Below, one piece after another: positions 35,102 through 45,111 of a stretch of DNA of 64,000 nucleotides. How positions within the stretch are numbered: position 1 is the stretch's first letter; each line of letters opens with the position of its first letter. The position numbers and the translations under genes are program-made. Source of the stretch: Cyclobacteriaceae bacterium (GTDB taxonomy: Bacteria > Bacteroidota > Bacteroidia > Cytophagales > Cyclobacteriaceae); the NCBI GenBank assembly GCA_020436165.1, contig JAGQYI010000063.1, positions 1-64,000 on the forward strand. The letters are read 5' to 3'. A model generated the notes under the pieces. It was not told the DNA's origin. It was given only the letters and a program-made list of their open reading frames with translations, and searched no databases.

Positions 35102-37825
35102 ATGAATAGACTTTTACTAGCAGTATTATTAATTTTATTTACTTCGTTTGCCTTTGCTCAAACCGGAGAGGTAAAAGGAGTAATTGTTGATGCTGAAACC
35201 TCAGAACCTTTGATTGGGGCCACAGTGCTTATCAAAGGGACAACCATAGGTTCCATCACGGATTTGGAAGGAGCGTACATTATAAAGAACGTTCCCGCGG
35301 GAGAACAGACTGTACTTATAACCTATGTAGGTTACGAAGAAGTGAGCGTACCCATCACCATGATTGAGAATCAGGTGGTTGAAATGGGTTCAACTCAGTT
35401 AAAATCATCTTCAGTAAACTTAAAGGAACTGGAAGTTTTTGCTTCGGTTATTGACGACCGAAAAACACCGGTGGCTGTTTCTGCAATAAGCGCAAAAGAT
35501 ATTGAGGAACGCTATGCAGCGGCAGACGTTGCAGATATTATTCAAAGTACTCCGGGCATTTATACCACCGAAGGTGCCGGAGGCTACGGTGATCAGGAAG
35601 TATATATCCGTGGATTTGACCAGTCGAACGTAGCCTTTTTGGTAAATGGGGTACCTATAAATGACATGGAAAGTGGCTATATGTACTGGTCTAATTTTGC
35701 AGGTCTTAGTGAAGTTACCCGCCAGATCCAGGTACAACGCGGCTTAGGTGCCTCCAAACTAGCCATAAGCTCATTAGGTGGTACTGTAAACATGATCACG
35801 AAACCAGCTGACCGAGGTGAAGGTGGTCGTATAGAATACCAAACAGGGACTGGTTCATGGAATCAACGACTAAGATTCACGTACAACACAGGGGTTACCA
35901 GCAACGGTTGGGCGGTTAGTTTCCAGGGATCAAGAACAACAACCAATTCAAACTTTTTAGGAATGTCTTCTTACGGACAAGGTAGTGTTGTGCCGGGAGC
36001 TTTTACAGATGCATGGTCGTATTATTTGTCGGTATCTAAAGAAATCAATGAACAACATTCTATTATGTTTTGGGGGTTTGGTGCTCCAGTAAATCGTGGT
36101 ACAGCCTGGATAGTAGATAATGAAACAAGAAAGCAGTTCAACATTACAGATCCAATGGCTAATAATGCCTTAGGTATTTACCAGGGAGAACTATACAATG
36201 CACGACAAAATAAGATACATAAGCCATTAATGGCTGTCACCCATTTCTGGGACATAGATTACAATACGAGTTTATCTACTTCATTTTATGCCTCGTTTGC
36301 AAAGGTTTATTCTACTCAGCCCAGAGATGGTAATTCATCATTATTTTTTCCTACCAGGACCAAAGGTGATCCAGAGTTTACTACCGGAAATCTTATTAAT
36401 TGGGATTATCTGGCAGAACAGAATAGAACATCTGGGAGGTATACAACTATTGCTTACCCCAACGGTGATTTAAATACCTCCGAGATTTCTGGTTATGAGT
36501 CTCAGTATTTCTTAGAAGCCAGGTACAACAACCACCAGTGGTTGGGTTTGGTTTCAAACTTTAGAAAAACATTTGATAGACTCAATATCCTTGGTGGATT
36601 GGATATGAGATATTACAAAGGACTCCATTACTCTACCATTTACGATTTGTTTGGTGGGGATTTTAAAATTAATCAGAGTAATTATGGAGATGATTATAAC
36701 AAATTGATTCCATTCTCGGTACTGCGAGAAGGTGATCGTTATGGATACGATTATGATGGCATTGTTAAATGGGGGGCATTATTTGGCCAGGCGGAATATT
36801 CTTTTAATAAGTTTACCGCTTTTGGTACGGGTACGTTAACATTAACTGATTATAAAAGAATTGGGAATTTTTGGAATGGCCGCATTGCATATAATGATTA
36901 TTCATTCGGTGAATCAGAATCCAGAATTTTTACAACTTACACTTTGAAAGCTGGTGTAAGTTATCGTCCTACAAACAGGCATTTGTTTTTTGTAAATGGT
37001 GGACGCTTCACCCGTCCTCCATTTTTTAGAGACGCTTTTGTAGATGCAAGATATACTAATGAGTATAGACCTGAATTGAAAAATGAAACTATAAATTCTT
37101 TTGAAGCAGGTTATGGGTACAATACGAGTAAATTACGAATTAATGCTAATTACTATTTGACTTATTGGTACAATCGAACCACAACTTATGATGCAGATAA
37201 TGGAGATACTGATTTAAATGGGTTGTCTTTATCGTTAGATAACGGTGATATTATTCCAATTGTGGTCAATGGGTTAATTTCAAGACATGAAGGAGTTGAA
37301 TTAGAGTTTAAATATAATGTCACACCGGCTCTGGAGTTAAATGGTTTCTTGTCACTTGGAGATTGGAAGTGGGCCAATAATGTAACAGTTGAAACTATAT
37401 TTGAATCGAATGGAGAAGTTGACACTTTCAGATTACCAGTTAATGTGAAAGGGTTTCCTGTAGGGGCTTCTGCTCAAACAACTGGTGGAATCGGAGTTCA
37501 CTACAGCGGTTTGCGTAATGCGTACATTGGTGGCCGATGGAATTATTTTGATAGAATATCTGTGCGATATTATCCAGAGGATGTTATTTACAACTATATT
37601 ACTCTCGATGAAATTAATAACAAATTCGATGATTATTCAACCTTGCAACTGTATGCAGGTGTTTATTTTGATTTAGGAGATAATATTAGAGGTAGATTAT
37701 CGGCTAGTGTTCAAAATGTATTTAATATAGAATATGTAAGATGGTCGAGCTTCTTCTTTCAGGAGTTTCAAAACGCCTATGGCTACCCTCGCACCTTTAC
37801 TCTGGGACTTTCAATTGATTTTTAA
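35102..37825 (+). CDS. TonB-dependent receptor, non-SusC type
   Basis: A 907-residue outer-membrane receptor. Signal to residue 19 (FAFA), then a CarboxypepD_reg-like domain (VKGVIVDAETSEPLIGATVL, about 23-105), a plug (DIIQSTPGIYTTEGAGGYG, YIRGFDQSNVAFLVNGVPIN) and a barrel ending in YGYPRTFTLGLSIDF, the usual C-terminal Phe. It lacks the SusD partner; the next gene starts 3 bases later and encodes a lipoprotein of repeated choice-of-anchor-J-like domains that may replace it. Neighbouring nucleases suggest a nucleotide, nucleoside or phosphate-related ligand; this is inference from position. Confidence 0.88.
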   Translation: MNRLLLAVLLILFTSFAFAQTGEVKGVIVDAETSEPLIGATVLIKGTTIGSITDLEGAYIIKNVPAGEQTVLITYVGYEEVSVPITMIENQVVEMGSTQLKSSSVNLKELEVFASVIDDRKTPVAVSAISAKDIEERYAAADVADIIQSTPGIYTTEGAGGYGDQEVYIRGFDQSNVAFLVNGVPINDMESGYMYWSNFAGLSEVTRQIQVQRGLGASKLAISSLGGTVNMITKPADRGEGGRIEYQTGTGSWNQRLRFTYNTGVTSNGWAVSFQGSRTTTNSNFLGMSSYGQGSVVPGAFTDAWSYYLSVSKEINEQHSIMFWGFGAPVNRGTAWIVDNETRKQFNITDPMANNALGIYQGELYNARQNKIHKPLMAVTHFWDIDYNTSLSTSFYASFAKVYSTQPRDGNSSLFFPTRTKGDPEFTTGNLINWDYLAEQNRTSGRYTTIAYPNGDLNTSEISGYESQYFLEARYNNHQWLGLVSNFRKTFDRLNILGGLDMRYYKGLHYSTIYDLFGGDFKINQSNYGDDYNKLIPFSVLREGDRYGYDYDGIVKWGALFGQAEYSFNKFTAFGTGTLTLTDYKRIGNFWNGRIAYNDYSFGESESRIFTTYTLKAGVSYRPTNRHLFFVNGGRFTRPPFFRDAFVDARYTNEYRPELKNETINSFEAGYGYNTSKLRINANYYLTYWYNRTTTYDADNGDTDLNGLSLSLDNGDIIPIVVNGLISRHEGVELEFKYNVTPALELNGFLSLGDWKWANNVTVETIFESNGEVDTFRLPVNVKGFPVGASAQTTGGIGVHYSGLRNAYIGGRWNYFDRISVRYYPEDVIYNYITLDEINNKFDDYSTLQLYAGVYFDLGDNIRGRLSASVQNVFNIEYVRWSSFFFQEFQNAYGYPRTFTLGLSIDF

Positions 37826-37828
37826 GCT

Positions 37829-39862
37829 ATGAAAAAAGCATTTTATATATTATTGTTTACTTCCTTATTGGCATGCAATAAGGATATTGTAAAAGGAACT
37901 GCCGTAAGTTTTTATCCTGATTTGGTAGATCGAGTAACAGAAGGCGGAAGCTCAAGTGCAACTCTTGAATTAACTGGTCCGGGAGTAGGTAAGGTAATAG
38001 TTTCGGTTTCTAATTCAGAGTTTATTACCACCGACCCTGCTATGGTTGATGGGAAGATTGAATTGGTGTTTGAAGGAGGAGTAACACAACAATCAATTGA
38101 TATAAATGTTGCTCGTGGTGGTAATGGAGAGGATTATGTTTCTACATTCTCAGTGGAGTCTTTTACACACGACATCAAAGGTGTGGGTAGTGGTGAATTC
38201 AAACTATTTGTAAATGCCATTCCTTCTCTAACACTTCCTGTTTTCCATGATTTTGATGATTGTACAACCGATTATGCCATTCCGGATGGTTTTATTGAGG
38301 AGAATGTGCCCGGGTCAAAAACAGATAGAGGATGGGGATGCCGTGCAGATGGAACAAATGCCTCAAGAGCTGTAAGAGCAAGCTCATTTGGGGGTGAAGC
38401 CGGTACAGATAATGCATGGCTTATTACCAATGGTAGCCTTGATCTTACTTCGCTTAGCGAAGCATACCTCACTTTTGATCTAAAATCGCATTATTCGGGT
38501 GATGGGGATCTTTACGTAAAATGGTCTGAAGATTACAGTGGCGCGGGTGATCCCACACAGGCTACCTGGCAGGATGTTCCGGGGGTTAGCAGTCAGCTTC
38601 CGTCCAAGGGGTCAAACAGTTTTAAAAATATAAAATCAGACTTAACAAGTTTGGTTGGTAAAAAGATTTTTATTGCTTTTCAATTCGTTGGTGGCTCTGA
38701 TGCAAGTTCGGCTTCGTACGAATTGGATAATTTCTCAATATCTGATGATGGCAGTGGTTTTGAGTTCTTTACACTACCTTTTAGTGATGATCTTAATTCC
38801 TGTTCCGATTTCAATGTACCAGCCAACTTTATACAGGTAAGAACAGATGGTTCTAAACAAGACAGAGGTTGGGCTTGTGGTGGGAATGGCACCTCAGGTT
38901 CACAGGCAGTTAGTGCTACTGCCCTGGGAGGGGTAGATGGTACCGTGGATGCCTGGTTGATCTCTGCAAAAGCTTTTGATCTTTCCTCAATCACGAAAGG
39001 AAATCTGAGTTTCGATATCAGGTCATCCACATCAGGATCTGGTGAGTTAAAGATACTTTGGTCTTCTGATTATACAGGCAGTGGTTCTACTGGGGCTGCT
39101 AATTGGTTGGAGTTTACGGGTTTTGATTTGCCAACAGGTGGTTCTAATTTGTACCAGACTGTGGAGGTAAATCTGGAAGATGCGATTGGTAAAGAAGCGT
39201 ATATTGCATTTCAATATGTTGGTGCAACCAACTCAAGTGCTGTTACATATGATTTAGATAATATAAGTGTAGCCGAAACTACAGGCGGTAACGGTGGATC
39301 TGACTTAACCGACCCGGGTAACTGCGACTTGACGGGTGTCGGAACAGTAATTGTTAGCCATGATTTTGAAGGATGCACTACGGATTATGAGGTTCCAAGC
39401 GGATTTATTGAAGTTAATCTACCAGGCTCTAAAACGGATAGAGGCTGGGGTTGTCGTGCAGACGGAACAGATGATTCTCGCGCAGTGCGTGCCAGTGCAT
39501 TTGGTGGTACCGAAGGTTACGACAATGCATGGTTAATTATGGATGCAATTGATGTCTCCTCCTATACAGAAATTAGTGTTACGTTTGATGTAACCTCAAT
39601 ATATGATGGGCCTGGTGATATGTACGTGTTATACTCAAATGACTATTCAGGCTCCGGAGATCCTACAGGATCTACATGGGTTCAACTAGAAAATGTAGGT
39701 GACCAACTACCTGCAAAGGGATCGGATAGTTACAAAACTATTACCACCTCTCCGTGTAATATGACGGGTAGTTCAGTATATATCGCATTCCAATATGTAA
39801 ATGGAACTTCTGCAGCATCTTCTTCCTGGTCTATAGATAATCTTGAGGTAAGAGGAAATTAA
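37829..39862 (+). CDS. Lipoprotein with three choice-of-anchor-J-like repeats
   Basis: A 677-residue lipoprotein (TSLLACNKD, Cys16). A Calx-beta-like N-terminal domain (to about 140) is followed by three repeats at about 145-310, 320-475 and 515-677. Repeats 1 and 3 share PGSKTDRGWGCRADGT and close with AFQFVGG or AFQYVNG; repeat 2 keeps SKQDRGWACGGNGT. Each repeat contains a conserved Cys near the start (DDCTTDY, NSCSDF, EGCTTDY) and one in RGWGC, which may form a disulfide. Such domains resemble carbohydrate-binding beta sandwiches. The 3-base spacing from the TonB receptor indicates an obligate partner protein, in a SusD-like role, on the cell surface. Confidence 0.75.
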   Translation: MKKAFYILLFTSLLACNKDIVKGTAVSFYPDLVDRVTEGGSSSATLELTGPGVGKVIVSVSNSEFITTDPAMVDGKIELVFEGGVTQQSIDINVARGGNGEDYVSTFSVESFTHDIKGVGSGEFKLFVNAIPSLTLPVFHDFDDCTTDYAIPDGFIEENVPGSKTDRGWGCRADGTNASRAVRASSFGGEAGTDNAWLITNGSLDLTSLSEAYLTFDLKSHYSGDGDLYVKWSEDYSGAGDPTQATWQDVPGVSSQLPSKGSNSFKNIKSDLTSLVGKKIFIAFQFVGGSDASSASYELDNFSISDDGSGFEFFTLPFSDDLNSCSDFNVPANFIQVRTDGSKQDRGWACGGNGTSGSQAVSATALGGVDGTVDAWLISAKAFDLSSITKGNLSFDIRSSTSGSGELKILWSSDYTGSGSTGAANWLEFTGFDLPTGGSNLYQTVEVNLEDAIGKEAYIAFQYVGATNSSAVTYDLDNISVAETTGGNGGSDLTDPGNCDLTGVGTVIVSHDFEGCTTDYEVPSGFIEVNLPGSKTDRGWGCRADGTDDSRAVRASAFGGTEGYDNAWLIMDAIDVSSYTEISVTFDVTSIYDGPGDMYVLYSNDYSGSGDPTGSTWVQLENVGDQLPAKGSDSYKTITTSPCNMTGSSVYIAFQYVNGTSAASSSWSIDNLEVRGN

Positions 39863-39892
39863 CAGTTAAGAAAGTTAATAAGTTATAATATG

Positions 39893-39922
39893 GGCCCTGT
39901 ATATGCAGGGCCTTTGTTTTTT
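39893..39922 (+). terminator. Rho-independent terminator
   Basis: GGCCCTG (39893-39899) pairs with CAGGGCC (39906-39912) around TATATG-type loop bases, followed by TTTGTTTTTT. It ends the TonB receptor and lipoprotein operon. Confidence 0.85.
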
Positions 39923-39995
39923 CGATGCAATTGTAAAATTCATTCTGGTGTTGTATCGTTTCCTGCAATTTCTTAAACGTATTATTTTTACACCA

Positions 39996-41027
39996 ATGAG
40001 GTTCGTTTTACTGGGGTTTTTCTTTATTTCATTTCTGCCCTCCTTAGGTCAAGGCTTAAAGGTGCCATTGCCCACCGTTGAGACGTATGAATACGATACC
40101 AGCTACATTGAAAGTTTTAATTCCAAATTTGCCCTTCGCTTTGTTATTCCGCGTAGGATTGAGAATTTCAGTATAAAAGATACCCGGTCAAACAAGAAAT
40201 ACAACTATAGCAGCAATGAGCATTATGGGGTGGGCATAGGGTTTACCTATAGATGGCTTGCAGTAGATATGACCATAAATCCGGATTTTACACAGCGGGA
40301 TGTTACCAGATACGGTAATACAAAAGAGTTCAATTTGAAAGGGAGTGCTTATTTAAAGAGAAATCTTCTGGATGTCTATTTGAGAAGTTACAAAGGATAC
40401 TACATCTCGAACCCTTCGGACATTTTTTCGGAATGGGATTCGGAACAACCCTATCCGCAGCGGCAGGACATTCGAACATTGGGCTGGGGGATAAATTATA
40501 CCATTCCGTTTAATTGGAAGAAATACAGCCCGAAGGTAACGTTTGTTTTGGATGGCAAACTTAAAAAGAGTGCCGGCTCATTTATGGCCATATCATCGGC
40601 CTATTTTTATCATTTAAGAGCCGATTCCAGTATAACAGATAATCTATTCGCTCCAGAAGGGCAAATTCATGCAGCTAATATGGCTTTACTTTCCGGGCTT
40701 TTCGGCTATGCCTATACCTTTGTATACAAAGATTTTTATGCTACCTTATCTGCATTTCCGGGTCTTACTCTTCCTATTGGAACGGTTTACAGTACAGCTG
40801 GTAGTGAGCACCCACGATTTACTGCCAATTTCAAGCTCATGCTTCGGGGCGGTATAGGTTATAATTCTGACCGCTGGTATACAGGTATCTATGTTATTTT
40901 TGATGTAAACCAGGTACAGCTTCCAGACAATATTTTGCTGGGCAATGGAATTGGAGAAATTCGATTTTTTATAGCCTATCGCCTCAAACCACCAAAAGTG
41001 GTGGATAAGGTAATGGACAAATTATAA
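39996..41027 (+). CDS. DUF4421-like outer-membrane protein
   Basis: A 343-residue exported protein when started at ATG 39996, which begins the signal MRFVLLGFFF to PSLGQ; upstream codons overlap the previous terminator. The body is rich in alternating aromatic beta strands (VGIGFTYRWLAVDMTI, YTGIYVIFDVNQVQL, GEIRFFIAYRL) and fits the DUF4421 family of putative beta-barrel proteins. YDTSYIESFNSKFALR near the N terminus is typical of the family. Function unknown. It converges with the PhoH gene, their stop codons overlapping by 6 bases. Confidence 0.7.
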   Translation: MRFVLLGFFFISFLPSLGQGLKVPLPTVETYEYDTSYIESFNSKFALRFVIPRRIENFSIKDTRSNKKYNYSSNEHYGVGIGFTYRWLAVDMTINPDFTQRDVTRYGNTKEFNLKGSAYLKRNLLDVYLRSYKGYYISNPSDIFSEWDSEQPYPQRQDIRTLGWGINYTIPFNWKKYSPKVTFVLDGKLKKSAGSFMAISSAYFYHLRADSSITDNLFAPEGQIHAANMALLSGLFGYAYTFVYKDFYATLSAFPGLTLPIGTVYSTAGSEHPRFTANFKLMLRGGIGYNSDRWYTGIYVIFDVNQVQLPDNILLGNGIGEIRFFIAYRLKPPKVVDKVMDKL

Positions 41028-42362
41028 CAAATCGTTGGCGAGGTTAGCCAGCTCCGAACGTTCTCCTTTTTCAAGCGTAATATGTGCATACAGCGGGTGG
41101 CTGTCCACACGATCTATAAGATACGACAGACCATTACTTTGCGAATCCAGATACGGAGTATCTATCTGGTTTACATCACCGGTAAGTATGATCTTGCAAT
41201 TCTCACCTGCACGAGTGATTATGGTTTTCACTTCATGCGGGGTAAGGTTCTGCGCCTCATCTACAATGAAAATGATATTAGAGAAACTTCTACCCCGGAT
41301 GTATGCCAGTGGAGTTATCACCAGTTTTTCCTGGTTCACCATTTCTGTGATTTTGGTGTACTCCTTATCCGTTTCGCTCCATTGGTTTTGAATGAACTTC
41401 AGATTGTCCCAAAGAGGTTCCATGTAAGGGTTAACCTTAGATTTAAAGTCGCCCGGAAGGTATCCAATATCTTTATTGCTTAACGGAACAATAGGACGAG
41501 CCAGATAAATTTGTTTGAAATCCCGTTTTTGCTCCATAGCAGCAGCCAGGGCAATCAATGTTTTGCCCGTACCTGCAACGCCACTTATCGTCACCAGTTT
41601 AATATCAGGATTTAAAATGGCACTTATAGCAAAAGCCTGCTCAGCATTTCGAGGTTTTATACCATATACGCTGCGTTTATCAACGCGCTCAATGCGCTCC
41701 TCTATCGGGTTTTTATAAGCAAGCACCGATTTTTTCCCATTTTTAAGTATGAGGAATTCATTGTCCTTAATCCTCTTTTTGGGAAGAATCTCTTTTTGAG
41801 CAACCCCATTGGTTTCATATATCTGGTTTATTAAATCCGAGTTTACCCGCTGATGGGTGCTTTTACCTGTGTAAAGTGTATTTACGTTTTGAACTTTTCC
41901 AGTAGTGTAATCTTCGGCCGTTAAATTAAGCGACTTCGCTTTCAGCCTCAGGTTGATGTCTTTGGTTACAAGAATCACCTTTTTCCCCTTTTCCGTTTCC
42001 TGAAGCTGCATGGCTGCATTAAGAATTCTGTGATCGGGCTTTTCTTCTCCAAATACATCGTTGGCATTAACCTTACTCTCAGAGGACATTAACACTTTGA
42101 ATGATCCTTTTTTAGAGGAACCGTTAAGTGGAATCCAGTCTTGCAAATTATGGTCTTTGGATAATTTATCAATTAGCCGTGTAAACTCTCTTGCCTCGTA
42201 ATTTCGTGTGTCATTCCCCTTCTTAAATGTATCAAGCTCCTCCAATACTGTAATCGGAATTCCTACATCATGTTCAGCAAAATTTAAAATTGAGTTGTGT
42301 TCGTATAAAATAACGCTTGTGTCAAGCACGAATACTTTTTTTTCTTTCTTTTTGGCTGTCAT
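41022..42362 (-). CDS. PhoH-like ATPase with N-terminal PIN domain
   Basis: A 446-residue cytosolic protein from ATG 42362 (upstream alternative is a TTG). N-terminal PIN nuclease domain (KVFVLDTSVILYEHNSI) and C-terminal PhoH ATPase with Walker A GVAGTGKTLIAL and Walker B FIVDEAQNLTPHE. PIN-PhoH fusions are RNA helicase/nuclease proteins; cellular role is not settled. Sequence is well conserved and complete. The gene is followed convergently by the DUF4421 gene with overlapping stops. Confidence 0.9.
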   Translation of the reverse strand: MTAKKKEKKVFVLDTSVILYEHNSILNFAEHDVGIPITVLEELDTFKKGNDTRNYEAREFTRLIDKLSKDHNLQDWIPLNGSSKKGSFKVLMSSESKVNANDVFGEEKPDHRILNAAMQLQETEKGKKVILVTKDINLRLKAKSLNLTAEDYTTGKVQNVNTLYTGKSTHQRVNSDLINQIYETNGVAQKEILPKKRIKDNEFLILKNGKKSVLAYKNPIEERIERVDKRSVYGIKPRNAEQAFAISAILNPDIKLVTISGVAGTGKTLIALAAAMEQKRDFKQIYLARPIVPLSNKDIGYLPGDFKSKVNPYMEPLWDNLKFIQNQWSETDKEYTKITEMVNQEKLVITPLAYIRGRSFSNIIFIVDEAQNLTPHEVKTIITRAGENCKIILTGDVNQIDTPYLDSQSNGLSYLIDRVDSHPLYAHITLEKGERSELANLANDLL

Positions 42363-42371
42363 TTTCAACAA

Positions 42372-42787
42372 TACAAATACATTAAAAATTTGTAATACAA
42401 CGTACTATTAAGGGGGATAAACAGGGAAATGTGTGCTTTTTGATGTTCTGGTAATTTGCTTACACCATCCATTCTTTCGCGCATAATCCTACGTCATAAA
42501 ATTACTCAATAAGAATGGAAATACTAGCAAGAAAATGCCAGAAAACATTATAATTTCAACGGTTGTTCCAAATGGCCAAAAACGGTAACATCTAACATGC
42601 ATCAACCCCAAAATCTTTGACCTTTAGTGGTCTGATTTTTTACTAACTCTCTTATTGGTAAATACTCGTGCATACTTTTTTCATAGTTTATAAGGTAAAG
42701 AAGTATAAAAAATATTTTTGTAAAATATTGAAAAACAACTGCTTACGAACAATTTTTAATTTTGGCATTATCGTTGCAATTCATAGT
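42372..42787. other. Intergenic region before the glycine-rich protein
   Basis: About 400 bases without a supported gene. A possible -7 box TAATTTTG lies at 42757-42764, shortly before the start codons at 42788 and 42809; no matching TTTG at the right distance was found. The upstream GTG-initiated extension of the next gene covers this box and is rejected for that reason. Confidence 0.5.
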
Positions 42788-43573
42788 ATGAACCAAACAA
42801 TGATAGTCATGAAAAGGAAAATTTTACTTAGCGTTTTGGGAGCGATACTATTTATTGGGGCATCTAATCAAAGAGCAGATGCTCAAACATTTATTGCTTC
42901 ATTTGGGGTTCAGCAAAGCTGGGGAGTACCAATAGATGTAGTCCATTATATCGATGATCATTATTATGGATACAAGTGGGTACATACAAGACAAGTGGTT
43001 CGCCACGGAATGGTAGATTTTGTGGTGATTATGCAACGTGGTCCTGTATTTTTTGAAATAACCTTTGACAGGTTTGGAAGAATTTACAGAACTGTACGAT
43101 TGAATAATTACCCACTTCATAATCACGTTTGTGATGCATATTGCGGGTATCATACAAACTACTATAAAACGAATTATGTTGTCGTTCATACGAATAGAAA
43201 ACGTGCTTATTACAGGCCTCAATGGAATGGATATGGACACTATGAACATAACAAGCATTATTCAGATCATAAGTACAAAGATGGTGATCGAAGAGATGAC
43301 AGAGGCAGGTATGACGGGGATAGTGGCAGATCAGGTGATAATGGTGTAAGAGATCATGGGAAAGGTTATGGCAAGGGCAAAGGTGGAGGAAATGGTCATG
43401 ATTCCGGAGGTGGAAGATCAGGTGATTATGGAAAAGGTAATAGCAATGGACGTGATAACTCAGGTGGAAAGCGATCCGGTTATAGCCGAGGCTCCAGTGG
43501 CACATCTGCCAGCAGCGGAGAAAGAAGTGGCTCATCCACGCCCACTCGCAGAGTTAGAGGCTCAGGTAATTAA
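42788..43573 (+). CDS. Exported protein with Gly/Ser/Arg-rich tail
   Basis: A 261-residue protein from ATG 42788 (an alternative ATG at 42809 begins the signal MKRKILLSVLGAILFIG more neatly). Signal ends near ADAQ. The N-terminal domain, to about residue 115 of the mature part, is rich in His and Tyr (HYIDDHYYGYKWVHTRQVV, CDAYCGYHTNYY). The last 110 residues are low-complexity Gly/Asp/Arg/Ser (GKGYGKGKGGGNG). I do not recognise a function; the His/Cys content may bind metal. It stands alone with a terminator behind it. Confidence 0.6.
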   Translation: MNQTMIVMKRKILLSVLGAILFIGASNQRADAQTFIASFGVQQSWGVPIDVVHYIDDHYYGYKWVHTRQVVRHGMVDFVVIMQRGPVFFEITFDRFGRIYRTVRLNNYPLHNHVCDAYCGYHTNYYKTNYVVVHTNRKRAYYRPQWNGYGHYEHNKHYSDHKYKDGDRRDDRGRYDGDSGRSGDNGVRDHGKGYGKGKGGGNGHDSGGGRSGDYGKGNSNGRDNSGGKRSGYSRGSSGTSASSGERSGSSTPTRRVRGSGN

Positions 43574-43599
43574 GAAAAATGGTTTAGGTTGAGTTGTTA

Positions 43600-43634
43600 G
43601 GCCCTCCCTTAGCTAAGCGGGGGGCTTTTTATTT
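43600..43634 (+). terminator. Rho-independent terminator
   Basis: GGCCCTCCCTTAG and CTAAGCGGGGGGCTT form an imperfect GC-rich hairpin (one internal mismatch and a G-T pair) followed by TTTTTATTTT. It closes the glycine-rich protein gene and faces the transporter gene. Confidence 0.6.
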
Positions 43635-43649
43635 TACACACGACCGGTA

Positions 43650-45083
43650 CTACCAAATCCATCCCACCAGGGTTTGCGCTGCAAGAAACAGCACCAGCAC
43701 GGAAATAATATTTAACCAAATACCGGCCTTGACCATTTGGGTCATTCGAATGTGACCACTAGAGAAAACTATGGCATTGGGAGGTGTTGATATGGGCATC
43801 ATAAACGCGCAGCTGGCAGCCATTGCAACCGGAATAGAAAGTACCAGGGGATCAATATTGGCCCCCTCTGCAATGGCAATAACTATTGGAATGAAAACGG
43901 TTGCCAGGGCAACATTACTCATCAACTCGGTGAGGAACAACATGGTGGTAATGAGTATAAGGAAGATGATAAGTATTGAGAAGTGATTTTGAGAAATTAC
44001 ATCAGAGATCAAATCCACAATACCGGTTTTTTCCATGGCTTTTGCCAAGGTCATTCCTCCTCCAAAAAGCAATAAAATACCCCAGGGTAATCGCTCAGTT
44101 GCCTTCCAAATAAGCAGCTTTTGTTCTGCTTTGCCATCCATAGGAATAATGAACATAAGCAAACCACCAATCATAGCCGTAACGGTGTCGTTGAGCAATG
44201 TAAAACCTAACACATTATTTAAAGGCTCTTTGAATATCCACATAAAGGCGGTAAGCGCAAACACAAGGGCAACCATTCGCTCCTCTCTTTTCCATTTACC
44301 CAGCTGGTGTATCTCTCTTTTAATGAGCGCTTCAGCGTTGCTCATTTGTCCCAATCGGTTTTTGTAAAGAAGTTGTGTGAGCAGGATATACGTAATCGTA
44401 AGAAGCACCAGGCTGACAGGTACACCCACCATCATCCAATCGGCAAAGCCAATTTCGGTATGCAGCAATTCCTGAGCATACCCGGCAAAGACCACGTTGG
44501 GAGGAGTGCCTATTATGGTGGCCAAGCCACCAATATTGGCGGCATAGGCAATGCCCAGCATAAGTGCAAGGGCAAACTTTGAGAAACCATTTGAATCAAG
44601 TGAATCGTGCTGCACCAGCTTAACCACCGAGGCGGCAATGGGCAGCATCATAATGGTAGTGGCGGTATTGCTGATCCACATACTTAGAAAACCGGTTGCG
44701 ATCATGAAACCAAGGATAATGCCGTTAGCACTTGTTCCGGTTATTTTAATAAGTCCAAGAGCAATGCGTTTGTGAAGACCGTGTTCCTCCAGCCCAAGCG
44801 CAATAAAGAACCCACCCATAAACAGGAATATTACAGGGCTTGCATAAGGAGCTGTTGCCTCCTTAACCTGAAATACGCCTAAGGCAGGGAATAAAATAAT
44901 GGGCAATAAGGCCGTAACGGCCAATGGCGCTGCTTCGCTTATCCACCAGGCCACCATCCATAAGGCAACCCCCAGTACACGCCAGGCCATTGGGTTTAAA
45001 TACTCCGATGACTGCAGTGTTAATGCAAGGATAAAAAGAACAGGCCCAAGAAAAAGGCCAACTACTTTAATGGATAACCGCAT
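43650..45083 (-). CDS. DASS/SLC13 family sodium-coupled anion transporter
   Basis: A 477-residue inner-membrane protein with 11-12 hydrophobic helices. The two repeated DASS signatures are present: ANIGGLATIIGTPPNVVFAG in the first half and MPISTPPNAIVFSSGHI in the second, the SNT-like motifs that bind sodium and carboxylate. It should import C4-dicarboxylates, sulfate or related anions with sodium. It is followed 28 bases upstream by an acetyltransferase gene on the same strand (45112-45561), so the two may be cotranscribed. Substrate cannot be set from motifs alone. Confidence 0.88.
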   Translation of the reverse strand: MRLSIKVVGLFLGPVLFILALTLQSSEYLNPMAWRVLGVALWMVAWWISEAAPLAVTALLPIILFPALGVFQVKEATAPYASPVIFLFMGGFFIALGLEEHGLHKRIALGLIKITGTSANGIILGFMIATGFLSMWISNTATTIMMLPIAASVVKLVQHDSLDSNGFSKFALALMLGIAYAANIGGLATIIGTPPNVVFAGYAQELLHTEIGFADWMMVGVPVSLVLLTITYILLTQLLYKNRLGQMSNAEALIKREIHQLGKWKREERMVALVFALTAFMWIFKEPLNNVLGFTLLNDTVTAMIGGLLMFIIPMDGKAEQKLLIWKATERLPWGILLLFGGGMTLAKAMEKTGIVDLISDVISQNHFSILIIFLILITTMLFLTELMSNVALATVFIPIVIAIAEGANIDPLVLSIPVAMAASCAFMMPISTPPNAIVFSSGHIRMTQMVKAGIWLNIISVLVLFLAAQTLVGWIW

Positions 45084-45111
45084 AGACTAAAAAATGGTCA
45101 CCCTAAGTTAG

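Noticed and set aside
42668..42787. Extended N terminus of the glycine-rich protein from a GTG start
   Set aside because: It covers a likely -7 box and lacks signal features; the ATG at 42788 or 42809 begins the signal peptide.
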